64,000 bases of DNA from Chitinophagaceae bacterium 26-R-25. GTDB lineage: Bacteria; Bacteroidota; Bacteroidia; Chitinophagales; Chitinophagaceae. The notes beneath the pieces are model-generated. The model did not search any database, was not told the origin of the DNA, and worked only from the letters and a program-made list of their open reading frames with translations. The position numbers and the translations under genes were made by a program. The stretch is taken from positions 248,001 through 312,000 of the forward strand of contig JARWSJ010000001.1 of the NCBI GenBank assembly GCA_029906195.1, written 5' to 3'. Positions 45,493 to 54,778 of this stretch are shown piece after piece (position 1 is the first letter of the stretch; every line of letters begins with the position of its first letter).

Positions 45493-47927
45493 TGGAAAGG
45501 TGGTTAACAGACATATTACCCATTATGGATGTGGAGCATGACGCGATCGTCAGCAAGCAAGGAGACATCAGCATTGTTTACCAATGTGCATGGCCGGAGA
45601 TCTTTACACTCAGTGATGAAAACTATGAAGCCATCCACCAGGGACTGGTCAAAGCCATTAAAGTGTTGCCAAAGGATTCGATACTTCATAAGCAGGACTG
45701 GTTCAACCGTACCCTATATCATTCACCTGCCGGAAACGACAGTTTTTTGAAAATCAGTAGTACGAGGCATTTCGAAGGACGACCTTATTTATCACACGAG
45801 AGTTTTATCATCCTTACCAAAAAGGCGGGAGGCCGGAAACCGGCGAGTTCCATTGTTAGTAATTTGTTTAGCAACAGCATTGTGTCGGGCCAAACCATTC
45901 ATCCGCCAGCCATTGAAGCGTTCGAGGATATATGTGGCCAGTTCCAAAGAATACTCGCAAGCGTAGGGATAGGACTTCGCCGCCTCAAAAATCGGGAACT
46001 GTTAAGCGAGTCCACAAAGGCTGGTCTTATCGAAAGGTATTGTAATCTTTCTACTGTTAACGAACAGGTGTATATCAATGACATCCAATTTAAGGATGAT
46101 TTTAGAATAGGGGACAAGCATGTACAAGTGTTTACACTTGCCGATACCGAAGAAATGCCGGCGCTGTGTGGCAGCAAAATGACGTATGAAAAATACAGTA
46201 CCGATCGCACAAAATTCAGCATCGGTTTTGCGGCCCCGCTTGGTTTATTGCTCCCTTGTGATCATGTCTATAATCAATACATCATTATCGGAGATGCACA
46301 AGCCAGCATTAAAAAACTGGAAAGCAAAAGACTCAAGCTGCAGTCACTTAGTAACTATAGCCGGGAAAATGCTATAGCAAGAGATGCTGTCAACGAGTTT
46401 CTGAATGAATGTATTAGCCAATCGAGACTGCCGGTTAGGGCACATTTTAACCTGATGGTATGGTCGGATAAGAAAAATGAGTTAAAGGATGTAAAGAATA
46501 TGGTAGCGACGGCGCTTGCTCAAATGAATGCAGTCGCCAAACAAGAGACCGTTGGTGCCGCCCAGATTTATTGGGCTGGCATTCCAGGGAATGCTGCAGT
46601 TCTTCCTCTCAATGATACTTTTGAAACATTCGCGGAACAGGCATCTTGTTTTTTGACACTGGAGACCAACTACAAAAGTTGTTTGCCTGAAAATGGTATC
46701 CGGTTCTGTGATCGCCTAAGCGGCAAACCGGTGTATGTTGACCTGTTTGATGAACCCCGAAAAGAAGGCATCACTTCCAATATGGGGATGCTGGTTTGCG
46801 GAACGAGCGGAGGGGGAAAAAGCATGACGGTCAATCATATTCTCCGGACATTATACGATCAACAGGCACATTGTGTCGTGGTGGATATTGGTGGAAGTTA
46901 CAAAGGACTCTGTGAGCTGGTAAAGGGTTATTATTTCACTTATGAGGAGACAAACCCTATTCGATTCAATCCTTTTTATTTAGCTGATGGAGATATTCTT
47001 GACACAGAGAAAAAAGAAAGTTTGAAGGCACTTTTGATCGCCTTATGGAAACAGGAGAATGAACGGTTCAATCGGAGTGAATATGTAGCCCTTTCAAATG
47101 CGCTGACAGGTTATTATGAACACCTGCAAAATAGTCCCGGCATGTTCCCGTGTTTCAATACTTTTTATGAATACCTGCAGGACGATTATGTTAACGTTCT
47201 CAAAGGACATAACGTAAAGGCTAGCGATTTTGATGTCAGCAATTTTCTCTATGTTCTTCGTCCTTATTACAACGGCGAGTTTGATTACCTGTTGAACGCC
47301 CGTGAAAACCTTGATCTGCTGCATCAACCTTTCGTGGTATTTGAGCTCGATGCGATTAAAGATCACCCGATTTTATTCCCAGTCGTGACGCTCATCATTA
47401 TGGAAATGTTTATCTCCAAGATGCGCAAATTGTCTAATAAAAGAAAAGTGCTGGTGATTGATGAAGCCTGGAAAGCCATCGCCAAATCAGGTATGGCAGA
47501 GTTTTTAAAATATGCTTTTAAAACCATTCGAAAGTTCAATGGTATTCCTTGTGTGATCACGCAAGAGTTGGATGACCTGGTTAGTTCTCCGATCATAAAG
47601 GATGCCATCATCAATAATGCGGATATAAAGATCCTGATGGACATGCGCAAGTTTATCAACAAGTTTGACAAACTGCAGGATACTTTGGGATTGTCGGAGA
47701 AAGCAAAAACAATCCTGCTTTCCGTCAACAAAGATAATCGCGAGATTTTTATTGATCTTGGTGGGCACGTGTCAAAGGTTTATAAAAATGAACTGTGCCC
47801 GGAAGAATATTTTGCCTTTACAACCGATGGAAAGGAAAGGGTGAAAGTGCTGGAGTACGCGGCTGCCTATGGAAGTATGGAGAAGGGCATCAGTAAGCTG
47901 GTAGAGGAATTGAGGGCTGGTAAGTAA
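45492..47927 (+). CDS. traG: Conjugation ATPase TraG (VirB4-like)
   Basis: An 811-residue ATPase; the ATG at 45492 is fixed by the TAATG overlap with traF and by the typical beginning ERWLTDILPIMDVEHDAIVSK. The open frame extends 80 codons upstream in another frame of traF and is ignored. Walker A is LVCGTSGGGKSMTVNHIL near residue 440, Walker B is KVLVIDEAWKAIA near 655, followed by the VirB4-type IPCVITQELDDL and RKFINKFDKLQ. It powers assembly of the type IV secretion channel at the inner membrane. Intact. Confidence 0.95.
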   Translation: MERWLTDILPIMDVEHDAIVSKQGDISIVYQCAWPEIFTLSDENYEAIHQGLVKAIKVLPKDSILHKQDWFNRTLYHSPAGNDSFLKISSTRHFEGRPYLSHESFIILTKKAGGRKPASSIVSNLFSNSIVSGQTIHPPAIEAFEDICGQFQRILASVGIGLRRLKNRELLSESTKAGLIERYCNLSTVNEQVYINDIQFKDDFRIGDKHVQVFTLADTEEMPALCGSKMTYEKYSTDRTKFSIGFAAPLGLLLPCDHVYNQYIIIGDAQASIKKLESKRLKLQSLSNYSRENAIARDAVNEFLNECISQSRLPVRAHFNLMVWSDKKNELKDVKNMVATALAQMNAVAKQETVGAAQIYWAGIPGNAAVLPLNDTFETFAEQASCFLTLETNYKSCLPENGIRFCDRLSGKPVYVDLFDEPRKEGITSNMGMLVCGTSGGGKSMTVNHILRTLYDQQAHCVVVDIGGSYKGLCELVKGYYFTYEETNPIRFNPFYLADGDILDTEKKESLKALLIALWKQENERFNRSEYVALSNALTGYYEHLQNSPGMFPCFNTFYEYLQDDYVNVLKGHNVKASDFDVSNFLYVLRPYYNGEFDYLLNARENLDLLHQPFVVFELDAIKDHPILFPVVTLIIMEMFISKMRKLSNKRKVLVIDEAWKAIAKSGMAEFLKYAFKTIRKFNGIPCVITQELDDLVSSPIIKDAIINNADIKILMDMRKFINKFDKLQDTLGLSEKAKTILLSVNKDNREIFIDLGGHVSKVYKNELCPEEYFAFTTDGKERVKVLEYAAAYGSMEKGISKLVEELRAGK

Positions 47928-47973
47928 AATTGGTTTGGTAGAACTGGTATTTATTAACCTACAAATACATCTT

Positions 47974-48362
47974 ATGAAAGTTTCAGTATTCTTTTTTGTT
48001 GCAGTGGTTTTGGTTATTGCTGGTTGCGGCGATTCCGCTTCGGATAAGATCCGGATTTTATGCCGGGCATGTATGTAAGGCAAATTGAGAACGAGTTTAC
48101 GAATGGGGCCGATACAATCGTAATAACGGTACATGATCATTCAGGTGGTGTTTATCTCGTCCAAAATATGACAGGCTATCAACAACGACTAGATGGAAAA
48201 GTTTTTCCTCCTGAATACAAGGTAAAGAAATGGACTGCAGTATACGATGAAAAAACACACCAGTTAATCATTCAACAAAAACAGGATATAATAACCTTTT
48301 CTCCACAGGAAAATAAATTGTTGCGTGGACGGACCGAATTTTTCAAAGTGAAAAAAGATTAA
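47974..48362 (+). pseudogene. Frameshifted conjugation lipoprotein
   Basis: The ATG at 47974 opens a lipoprotein signal (KVSVFFFVAVVLVIAGC) that stops at 48076 after about 34 codons. In another frame 48060-48362 continues with MPGMYVRQIENEFTNGADT, TGYQQRL, EYKVKKWTAVYDEKTHQLI, and PQENKLLRGRTEF, which is the body of a conserved small lipoprotein encoded between traG and traI in related elements. A one-base indel near 48050-48060 would restore a roughly 130-residue protein. It might be a sequencing error. Confidence 0.65.
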
Positions 48363-48368
48363 GAGAAG

Positions 48369-49046
48369 ATGAAAAAGGTTGTACTTACAATGGTGCTTAG
48401 TTGCACCTTAATCGTAATGCCTACCCAGCAAAGCCATGCTTTTATATGGGAGATTGTCAGGCAGGCAATTATAGCAGCGATCAAAGCAGCAGACCTCGCG
48501 GTGCAAAGATTGCAGAATAAAACAATCTGGTTGCAGACAGTACAGAAAAACCTGGAGAATGTTTTGTCAAAAGTGAAGCTCGATGAAATCACCGATTGGA
48601 CAAAGAAACACAAGGAACAGTACCAGCAATACTTCGATGAACTCAAACAAATAAAGGATGCCATCAGTACCTACAGGAAAGTTAAGGAGATCATCGAAAA
48701 ACAAAAACAATTGGTAGATGAATACAAAGTTGCTTTTAACCGTTTCAAACAGGACATGCATTTTACGACTGGGGAGATCACATATATGGCGCAAGTATAC
48801 ACAGGTATTATGGATCATAGTGTGGACAATCTTGATCAATTGTTTTTGGTTATTGATGCCTTCAATACAGAGATGACAGATGGCAGGAGACTCGAAATTA
48901 TTGGCGCGGTCGCAATACAGGTTGATGATAATCTGAATGATCTGAGGGATTTTAACCGGCAGTGCACGCGGCTAAGTTTGCAGCGATCAAAAGATGAGAA
49001 TGAACTTAAAACGATGCGACTTTATTACGGGCTTCCGGGTAACTAA
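48369..49046 (+). CDS. traI: Conjugation protein TraI (DUF4141-like)
   Basis: A 225-residue exported protein: signal VVLTMVLSCTLIVMPTQQSHAF, then long helices (VQRLQNKTIWLQTVQKNLEN, EQYQQYFDELKQIKDAISTY). This is the plan of VirB5-like TraI: a periplasmic helical protein, often at pilus tips. A GLPGN end is typical. It is 7 bases after the lipoprotein frame and 13 before the next gene. Confidence 0.75.
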   Translation: MKKVVLTMVLSCTLIVMPTQQSHAFIWEIVRQAIIAAIKAADLAVQRLQNKTIWLQTVQKNLENVLSKVKLDEITDWTKKHKEQYQQYFDELKQIKDAISTYRKVKEIIEKQKQLVDEYKVAFNRFKQDMHFTTGEITYMAQVYTGIMDHSVDNLDQLFLVIDAFNTEMTDGRRLEIIGAVAIQVDDNLNDLRDFNRQCTRLSLQRSKDENELKTMRLYYGLPGN

Positions 49047-49058
49047 AAAGCAAAGGGT

Positions 49059-49673
49059 ATGAAAAATGTTTGGATGTTTTTTTTGATCGTGCCATTTAGC
49101 ATCAAGAGCAACGCACAGAATCAGCAAATCAAAGTGTATTTACAACAAATAGCCGCGAATAAAGCGTATATCGAACTACTACAGAAAGGCTACCAGATTG
49201 TAAAGCAGGGATGGAAGACCATCGGGGATATAAAACAGGCACATTTTACACTCGACGGCGATTTTTTCAAAAGCCTGGAATCCATCAACCCCAAAATAAA
49301 AAACTATGCAAAAACGGTGACAGGTTTTGTGTTGCTGAATACTGCGAAGAAAGAGATGGATAATCTCCAGGTAAACGTAGCTTTCAACAGTCTTTTCAGC
49401 GAAAATGAAAAAGCCTATGTGGATCATGCGGCGTCCAATGTTAAAGATAACTGTACGCTTCAGTTTTACTTTTTGCAATCCCTTATTACTGCATCCGAAT
49501 TAAAAATGAGCGATGATGAAAGAATAGAACGGATCGATGAAGTCTTTAAGGAAGCACAGGATCTGTATTCATTTACCAGGTCGTTTAAAACGGATGTGCA
49601 GTTGCTCGCTTTGCAAAAGCAAAAGGCGAAAATAGACGTCGATCATTTCAAGCAGGTAATTGATGTAAAATAG
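49059..49673 (+). CDS. TraI-like exported helical protein, second copy
   Basis: A 204-residue exported protein (signal FFLIVPFSIKSNAQ) with the segment KGYQIVKQGWKTIGDIKQAHFTLDGDFFKSLESINPKIK near the N-terminus, matching KEGYEILSGGYKTIKDLSEG in the next gene, and the shared ending LKMSDDERIERIDEVF. It is helical throughout and shorter than the first TraI. It appears to be a paralogue in a run of three. Confidence 0.6.
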   Translation: MKNVWMFFLIVPFSIKSNAQNQQIKVYLQQIAANKAYIELLQKGYQIVKQGWKTIGDIKQAHFTLDGDFFKSLESINPKIKNYAKTVTGFVLLNTAKKEMDNLQVNVAFNSLFSENEKAYVDHAASNVKDNCTLQFYFLQSLITASELKMSDDERIERIDEVFKEAQDLYSFTRSFKTDVQLLALQKQKAKIDVDHFKQVIDVK

Positions 49674-49699
49674 TTATCAGACAAATTTAAAAGTGGTGT

Positions 49700-50329
49700 A
49701 TGAAAATGAGGGTACTGATATTAATGATTTTCTTTTTAACTGCTAGCCTGACCAACAGGGTGGAAGCACAGGCCACAGAACTCGCTCAACTTGCTTTGAA
49801 TATTGAAAAACTGGCGCAGTTCAAACAAATCCTGGCAGACCTGAAAGAAGGTTATGAGATTTTATCCGGTGGTTACAAAACCATTAAAGATCTATCTGAG
49901 GGTAATTTCAATTTACATAAAGTGTTTCTGGACGGTTTACTCGAAGTCAGCCCAATTGTAAAAAAGTACAAGCATGTAGCGGATATTGTAGATTATCAAA
50001 TAATGCTGGTTAAGGAATACAAAACTGCCTTTGCAAGGTTTCAAACAAGTGGATGGTTCAGCGCTGATGAACTCGGTTATATCAGTAAAGTGTACGATAA
50101 CCTGTTCACGCTTTCTGGAAAAAACCTCGATGATTTGCTGACAGTTGTTACCGCTAAGAAATTACGCATGAGTGATGATGAGCGCCTAAAAGCGATCGAT
50201 AAAATATTTGAGGACATGGAAGATAAACTGGTATTTCTGCGGTCATTCAATAGCAGTAATTCAATTCTAATGGGACAACGGTTGAAGGAATCAAATGAAG
50301 TAAAAGGTATGCAGCATTTCTATAAGTGA
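49700..50329 (+). CDS. TraI-like exported helical protein, third copy
   Basis: A 209-residue exported protein (signal ILMIFFLTASLTNRVEAQ). GYEILSGGYKTIKDLSEGNFNLHKVFLDGLLEVSP and KKLRMSDDERLKAIDKIFEDME are typical of proteins annotated TraI in Bacteroidota elements. It shares both motifs with the preceding gene. The sequence AGTGGTGTATGAAAATG surrounds its start and, identically, the traJ start at 50369, suggesting copied translation signals. Confidence 0.7.
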   Translation: MKMRVLILMIFFLTASLTNRVEAQATELAQLALNIEKLAQFKQILADLKEGYEILSGGYKTIKDLSEGNFNLHKVFLDGLLEVSPIVKKYKHVADIVDYQIMLVKEYKTAFARFQTSGWFSADELGYISKVYDNLFTLSGKNLDDLLTVVTAKKLRMSDDERLKAIDKIFEDMEDKLVFLRSFNSSNSILMGQRLKESNEVKGMQHFYK

Positions 50330-50368
50330 TGATTGGTAAGGTCAAAAATGTTTTAAAAATAGTGGTGT

Positions 50369-51472
50369 ATGAAAATGTGTAGTAGGATTAGTTCAGTAAT
50401 GGTGTTGATGATTTTGCCAACCATGCTCTTTGCGCAAAATGGACTCGGGGATGATATAAAAGGGCTGCATTCAGTCCTCGATCAATTGTACAAAGAAATG
50501 ATTCCTCTTTGCTCGCAGCTCATCGAGGTCGGTAGAGGCATCGCCGGTTTTGCCGCAATGTGGTATATCGCCTATCGTGTCTGGGGACACCTTGCGAGAG
50601 CTGAGCCCATTGATTTTTATCCATTGTTCAGGCCATTTGTCGTGGGCTTTGCCATCATCATTTTCCCGTCGGTAATCGGGCTCATTAATGGCGTCATGCA
50701 GCCTACGGTTACCGGAACCGCTGCTATGGTGAGTCATTCAGATGAAGCGATTGCCGTTCTATTAAAACAAAAGGAAGCTGCCATCAAACAATCAGATATC
50801 TGGCAAATGTATGTGGGAGAAGATGGAAATGGTGATAGGAGCAAGTGGTATAAATATACCTATGACGAAGATCCAAATAAAGAAGATTTGCTTCATGGAA
50901 TTGGTAATGATATCAAATTCGCAATGGCCAAAGCCTCCTATAATTTTCGCAATTCGATCAAGGAATGGATGAGTGAAGTATTACAGGTTTTGTTTGCCGC
51001 CTCATCACTTTGTATCAATACCATCCGGACATTTAACCTGATCATACTCGCAATTCTTGGACCACTGGCCTTTGGTCTCTCGGTCTTTGACGGGTTTCAC
51101 CAAACCATCAAACACTGGCTCGCGAGGTACATCAATGTGTTCCTGTGGCTGCCAATTGCCAATATCTTCGGCGCATTGATTGGAAAGATCCAGGAAAACA
51201 TGTTGAAGATCGACCTCTCGCAGATCAATCAAAACGGCGATACGTTTTTCAGTCGCACAGATATGGGCTACCTCGTTTTTTTGATCATCGGTATCATCGG
51301 CTATTTCACCGTTCCTTCTATCGCGAACCAAATTCTGTGGGTGGGCGGCGGTGATGGGATCACTTCAAAAGCAACTTCCATGGGTGCTACTGCTGTTCAG
51401 GCAAGCACCAATCTTGCAGGAACTGCCATCAATCAAACCGCACAAAAAGGCCGCGAAATGATGGGCTTATAA
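50369..51472 (+). CDS. traJ: Conjugation protein TraJ (VirB6-like)
   Basis: A 367-residue polytopic protein. A signal peptide (MVLMILPTMLFAQ) is followed by DDIKGLHSVLDQLYKEMIPL and about six transmembrane helices, including GIAGFAAMWYIAYRVWGHL, FVVGFAIIIFPSVIGLIN, LIILAILGPLAFGLSVFDGF and MGYLVFLIIGIIGYFTVPSIA. The FDGFHQTIKHWLARYINVFLWLPIAN segment is the TraJ hallmark. VirB6-like subunits form the inner-membrane channel. Intact. Confidence 0.92.
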   Translation: MKMCSRISSVMVLMILPTMLFAQNGLGDDIKGLHSVLDQLYKEMIPLCSQLIEVGRGIAGFAAMWYIAYRVWGHLARAEPIDFYPLFRPFVVGFAIIIFPSVIGLINGVMQPTVTGTAAMVSHSDEAIAVLLKQKEAAIKQSDIWQMYVGEDGNGDRSKWYKYTYDEDPNKEDLLHGIGNDIKFAMAKASYNFRNSIKEWMSEVLQVLFAASSLCINTIRTFNLIILAILGPLAFGLSVFDGFHQTIKHWLARYINVFLWLPIANIFGALIGKIQENMLKIDLSQINQNGDTFFSRTDMGYLVFLIIGIIGYFTVPSIANQILWVGGGDGITSKATSMGATAVQASTNLAGTAINQTAQKGREMMGL

Positions 51473-51490
51473 CAATAAAATAAATGCGTG

Positions 51491-52108
51491 ATGTTTTCAA
51501 AAATGAAACATATAGATACCGCCTTCCGGTATGTACGGGCCTTCACATTCGTCATTATAACAGGCTCTCTCTTGTTATGCGGGTTTGTGATCTACAAAAG
51601 TTTTGAACTGGCCTCCATTGCTAAAAACAAAGTCTATGTGCTTGCCAACGGGAAGGCACTTGAAGCACTGGCAGCAGACCGAAAAGATAATGTGCCAGTG
51701 GAAGCCAGGGATCATGTATACATGTTCCATCATTACTTTTTTACCCTTGACCCGGATGATAAGGTCATTCAACGCAATATTACCAAGGCGCTATATCTAT
51801 CGGACGCCTCTGCTAAAAGACAATATGAAAACTTAAAAGAATCGGGTTACTATTCAAATGTGATTGCAGGTAATATCAGTCAACAGATCAGTATTGATAG
51901 TGTGCAGGTCAGCGTTGATAGTTATCCCTATTATTTCCGGTGCTATGCGACACAACAAATCATTCGCGCCACGTCCATTGTCTACCGGCTGCTGATCACA
52001 GAAGGTTACCTGCGCAATGTAGAACGCAGCGAAAACAATAGCCATGGGTTCCTGATTGAAAAATGGCACACGATAGAAAACCGCGATGAAAAAACAGTTA
52101 ACCGTTAA
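51491..52108 (+). CDS. traK: Conjugation protein TraK (VirB8/TrbF-like)
   Basis: A 205-residue protein; the ATG at 51491 is preferred to the GTG just before it. One transmembrane helix (FTFVIITGSLLLCGFVIYKSF) near the N-terminus is followed by a periplasmic NTF2-like domain with VYVLANGKALEAL, PVEARDHVYMFHHYFFTLDPD and VERSENNSHGFLIEKW, all typical of TraK. Two bases separate it from the next gene. Confidence 0.92.
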   Translation: MFSKMKHIDTAFRYVRAFTFVIITGSLLLCGFVIYKSFELASIAKNKVYVLANGKALEALAADRKDNVPVEARDHVYMFHHYFFTLDPDDKVIQRNITKALYLSDASAKRQYENLKESGYYSNVIAGNISQQISIDSVQVSVDSYPYYFRCYATQQIIRATSIVYRLLITEGYLRNVERSENNSHGFLIEKWHTIENRDEKTVNR

Positions 52109-52110
52109 TC

Positions 52111-52566
52111 ATGCTACGCTTATTCAAAAGAAGAAATAGAGTGTTGGTGCTGAGCCAACCGGTGTTGAACGAGGTTGCTATGCGCATTAGGAAATGTTTG
52201 GGGCATGCATCTATATGGTTGCAAAAGCAAACAGCCACGTGGAGCAAGCTGGAATGGTATACGGTCATCATTGTTTTTTGTGTGGGCTCTTTACTTGTTT
52301 GCAGTTCGATAGTGAAAGAGGCAATTGTTCATCCGGGAGGGATTTTTTCTCATGAAGTGCACATTCGGCCGATCCAACATTTTCGCCCGGAACCAATTAC
52401 TGTCGATCCTGCAGAGATTTTGAACACCCTTATTGCAGACAAGAAATTCCTTGACAGCCTGCGCATTCATGACAGTTTACAATTTGAGGCAATGCTAAAA
52501 ATAAATCCTGCAGTTGTCGATAGCCTGGACGCATTAATCCATTTATATCAAGCACAATTAAAATAA
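52111..52566 (+). CDS. Conjugation accessory membrane protein (TraL position)
   Basis: A 151-residue protein with one transmembrane helix (WYTVIIVFCVGSLLVCSSIV) near residue 60 and a periplasmic tail of about 75 residues. It occupies the traL slot between traK and traM; the sequence itself is poorly conserved, so the name is by position. 6 bases before traM. Confidence 0.65.
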   Translation: MLRLFKRRNRVLVLSQPVLNEVAMRIRKCLGHASIWLQKQTATWSKLEWYTVIIVFCVGSLLVCSSIVKEAIVHPGGIFSHEVHIRPIQHFRPEPITVDPAEILNTLIADKKFLDSLRIHDSLQFEAMLKINPAVVDSLDALIHLYQAQLK

Positions 52567-52572
52567 TCATAT

Positions 52573-53916
52573 ATGATACGTTTCAATGCCAGTACACCCG
52601 GATATACGACAAAGCATTTTAGGCAAAGGAAATTCCTGTTGATAATGCCATTGCTTGCAGTACCCCTTTTGACTTTCTTATTATGGTCAACAGGACTACT
52701 TGGAAGCATACCAAGCAATGACAATGTCGCGAGTAAAACCACTGGACTAAATACAACACTTCCTGGTGTGGGCAGGGGAAAGGATAGTAGCTGGAGCAAA
52801 CTTAATTTTTACGAAGCCGCCGACAAGGAAGCGGCAAAGCGGGCTTCGCTGGCAAAGAGTGATCCGTATTACCAACTGGCGCCTTTGGAAATAATGGATA
52901 CAGCGGATACCGGGTTGTTGCCTGTTGGGAGTAAAAGGGATGTTGATGGCGATGAGCCGAATGGTTTGCAAAAATCCTCTTTGGTGGGTGGTAGCACAGA
53001 GGATCCCAATGAGGTGAAGGTGTATCAAAAGTTGAATGCACTGAACAAGGCGCTAGAAGAGAGACCGACGGTTGCGAATAAGTCGTCTGTAACTAATCTG
53101 CCGATGCGAACAGAAGTGGAGGGCAGCGACAATGATGTTTCGAGGTTGGAGGCCATGATGCAACAAATGAATAGTAGCAGTAACAACAGTAATCCTGAAA
53201 TGGACCAGATCAACAGCATGCTGGAAAAGGTGCTCGACATCCAACACCCTGAACGTGTCAAGGGCAGACTTCAGGAAGTTGTTGCTAACAATAAGGAACT
53301 CAGTTTACCGGTTGGTACAAAGGGCGATGAGTTGGCTGTCACGACTTTGGGGAACCTGCCTATTGATACATTGCCTGGTTCGACTGCAACTGTAAGCCGG
53401 AACCAATTTTACTCACTTGAAGAAGAGAATGATGATCGTTCGAATGACCCACATAATGCTATTAGCGCCATCATTCCCGAAGAGCAGGCACTTGTAAACG
53501 GGGCCACTGTAAAATTGCAGGCTGCAGAGGACGTGTCTATCTCTGGTATTTTGATTCCCAAAGGGCAGTCCTTATTTGGCGAAGCCACACTCAGTAATGA
53601 GCGACTGAAAATTGATATCCGTTCTATTCGTTTTGGATACTCCATACTGCCGGTGAAGTTATCGGTGTATGATTTGGATGGTGTTGAAGGTATTTATATG
53701 CCGGGGGCTATCGGCAGGGAGGTTGCAAAACAATCTACCGACCAGGCCATTCAAAGTATGGGTATTGCTTCGCTCGATCCTTCCATTGGTGCCCAGGCTG
53801 CGAGCGCCGGTATACAAGCTACAAAATCACTGATCGGTAAAAAATCAAAACAGGTGCGTGTCACCGTTAGGACAGGATATGAAGTGTTGCTCTATGACCA
53901 AAATTCCAAACATTAA
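52573..53916 (+). CDS. traM: Conjugation protein TraM (VirB10-like)
   Basis: A 447-residue protein with one N-terminal transmembrane helix (LLIMPLLAVPLLTFLLWSTGLLG), a low-complexity Asn/Ser-rich linker with PEMDQINSMLEKVLDIQHPERV, and the C-terminal VirB10-like domain: VNGATVKLQAAEDVSISGILIPKGQSLFG, LKIDIRSIRFGYSILPVKLSVYDLDG and VRVTVRTGYEVLLYD. It bridges inner and outer membranes. Intact. Confidence 0.92.
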   Translation: MIRFNASTPGYTTKHFRQRKFLLIMPLLAVPLLTFLLWSTGLLGSIPSNDNVASKTTGLNTTLPGVGRGKDSSWSKLNFYEAADKEAAKRASLAKSDPYYQLAPLEIMDTADTGLLPVGSKRDVDGDEPNGLQKSSLVGGSTEDPNEVKVYQKLNALNKALEERPTVANKSSVTNLPMRTEVEGSDNDVSRLEAMMQQMNSSSNNSNPEMDQINSMLEKVLDIQHPERVKGRLQEVVANNKELSLPVGTKGDELAVTTLGNLPIDTLPGSTATVSRNQFYSLEEENDDRSNDPHNAISAIIPEEQALVNGATVKLQAAEDVSISGILIPKGQSLFGEATLSNERLKIDIRSIRFGYSILPVKLSVYDLDGVEGIYMPGAIGREVAKQSTDQAIQSMGIASLDPSIGAQAASAGIQATKSLIGKKSKQVRVTVRTGYEVLLYDQNSKH

Positions 53917-53949
53917 TGGCTTCTATAAAACCAAACGAAAATGTGTAGC

Positions 53950-54771
53950 ATGAAAAAGATATGTAGTGCGCTGTTCTTGATGATTTCTTTCCGGGTAATG
54001 GCCCAGCAAATGCCGGGAGAGAGAAAGTGGACAGTCATTGAACCTTATCCAATTGATATCACTTGTAACAATACAAGTAACCTCATTTTTCCTTTCAAAG
54101 TCATCAGTGTAGACAGAGGGAATTCATTAGTGCTCGTGCAAAAAGCAAAGCACGTCGATAATATTTTGCAACTCAAGGCAGCTGGAAAATATTTGGATAC
54201 AACGAACCTGTCGGTGGTGACAGCGGATGGTAAGTTCTATTCTTTTCAAATTGCCTACAGTGATCATCCTTCCAGTTTGAACCTGGTGCTGGGTAGTGAT
54301 TCATTGGATGCGGTGGGACAATTTACGAGAAGCGCAAATGATGCGGTGATTTGCAAAGGAATGGAGTTAGCGGAGAATGCTACGTCATTTATGCGTGCAG
54401 GAGTGCATGAACAAGGAATAGGGTTGCAACTGCGCGGGATCTACCTGTATGAGGGGTTGTGCTATTTTAAGCTTGCTGTTCGAAACGACTCTGCTTTTCC
54501 ATTTGATCCGGAGGCTGTCCGTTTAATGGTAACAGATAAACATCGAGTAAAACGATCTGGGTCACAAGAGAAAGAGATGGCGGTGCTTTCACGGAAGTCA
54601 CTGCCTGCGATTGATGGTAACGGGCATGGTGATTTGATCATACCTGCAAACGTCTTTACGGTCGCCCCAAAACAACGTCTCGTTATTCGAATGGTGGAAA
54701 AGAACAACGGACGGATTGTTCAATTGCAGATTAGTGGAAAAAGATTATTAAGAGCCAGGGCTATTAAATAA
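53950..54771 (+). CDS. traN: Conjugation protein TraN (VirB9-like)
   Basis: A 273-residue exported protein; the start at MKKICSALFLM is chosen over an ATG three codons before. After the signal (FLMISFRVMAQ) come IEPYPIDITCNNTSNLIFPFKVISVDRG, LVQKAKHVDNILQLKA, and GIGLQLRGIYLYEGLCYFKLAVRNDS, the TraN/VirB9-like pattern. It forms the outer-membrane part of the core complex with TraM. Confidence 0.9.
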   Translation: MKKICSALFLMISFRVMAQQMPGERKWTVIEPYPIDITCNNTSNLIFPFKVISVDRGNSLVLVQKAKHVDNILQLKAAGKYLDTTNLSVVTADGKFYSFQIAYSDHPSSLNLVLGSDSLDAVGQFTRSANDAVICKGMELAENATSFMRAGVHEQGIGLQLRGIYLYEGLCYFKLAVRNDSAFPFDPEAVRLMVTDKHRVKRSGSQEKEMAVLSRKSLPAIDGNGHGDLIIPANVFTVAPKQRLVIRMVEKNNGRIVQLQISGKRLLRARAIK

Positions 54772-54778
54772 GCAGGTT

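Noticed and set aside
53025-53261. Minus-strand frames inside traM with Ser/Leu runs
   Set aside because: They reflect the Asn/Ser-rich linker of TraM read backwards.
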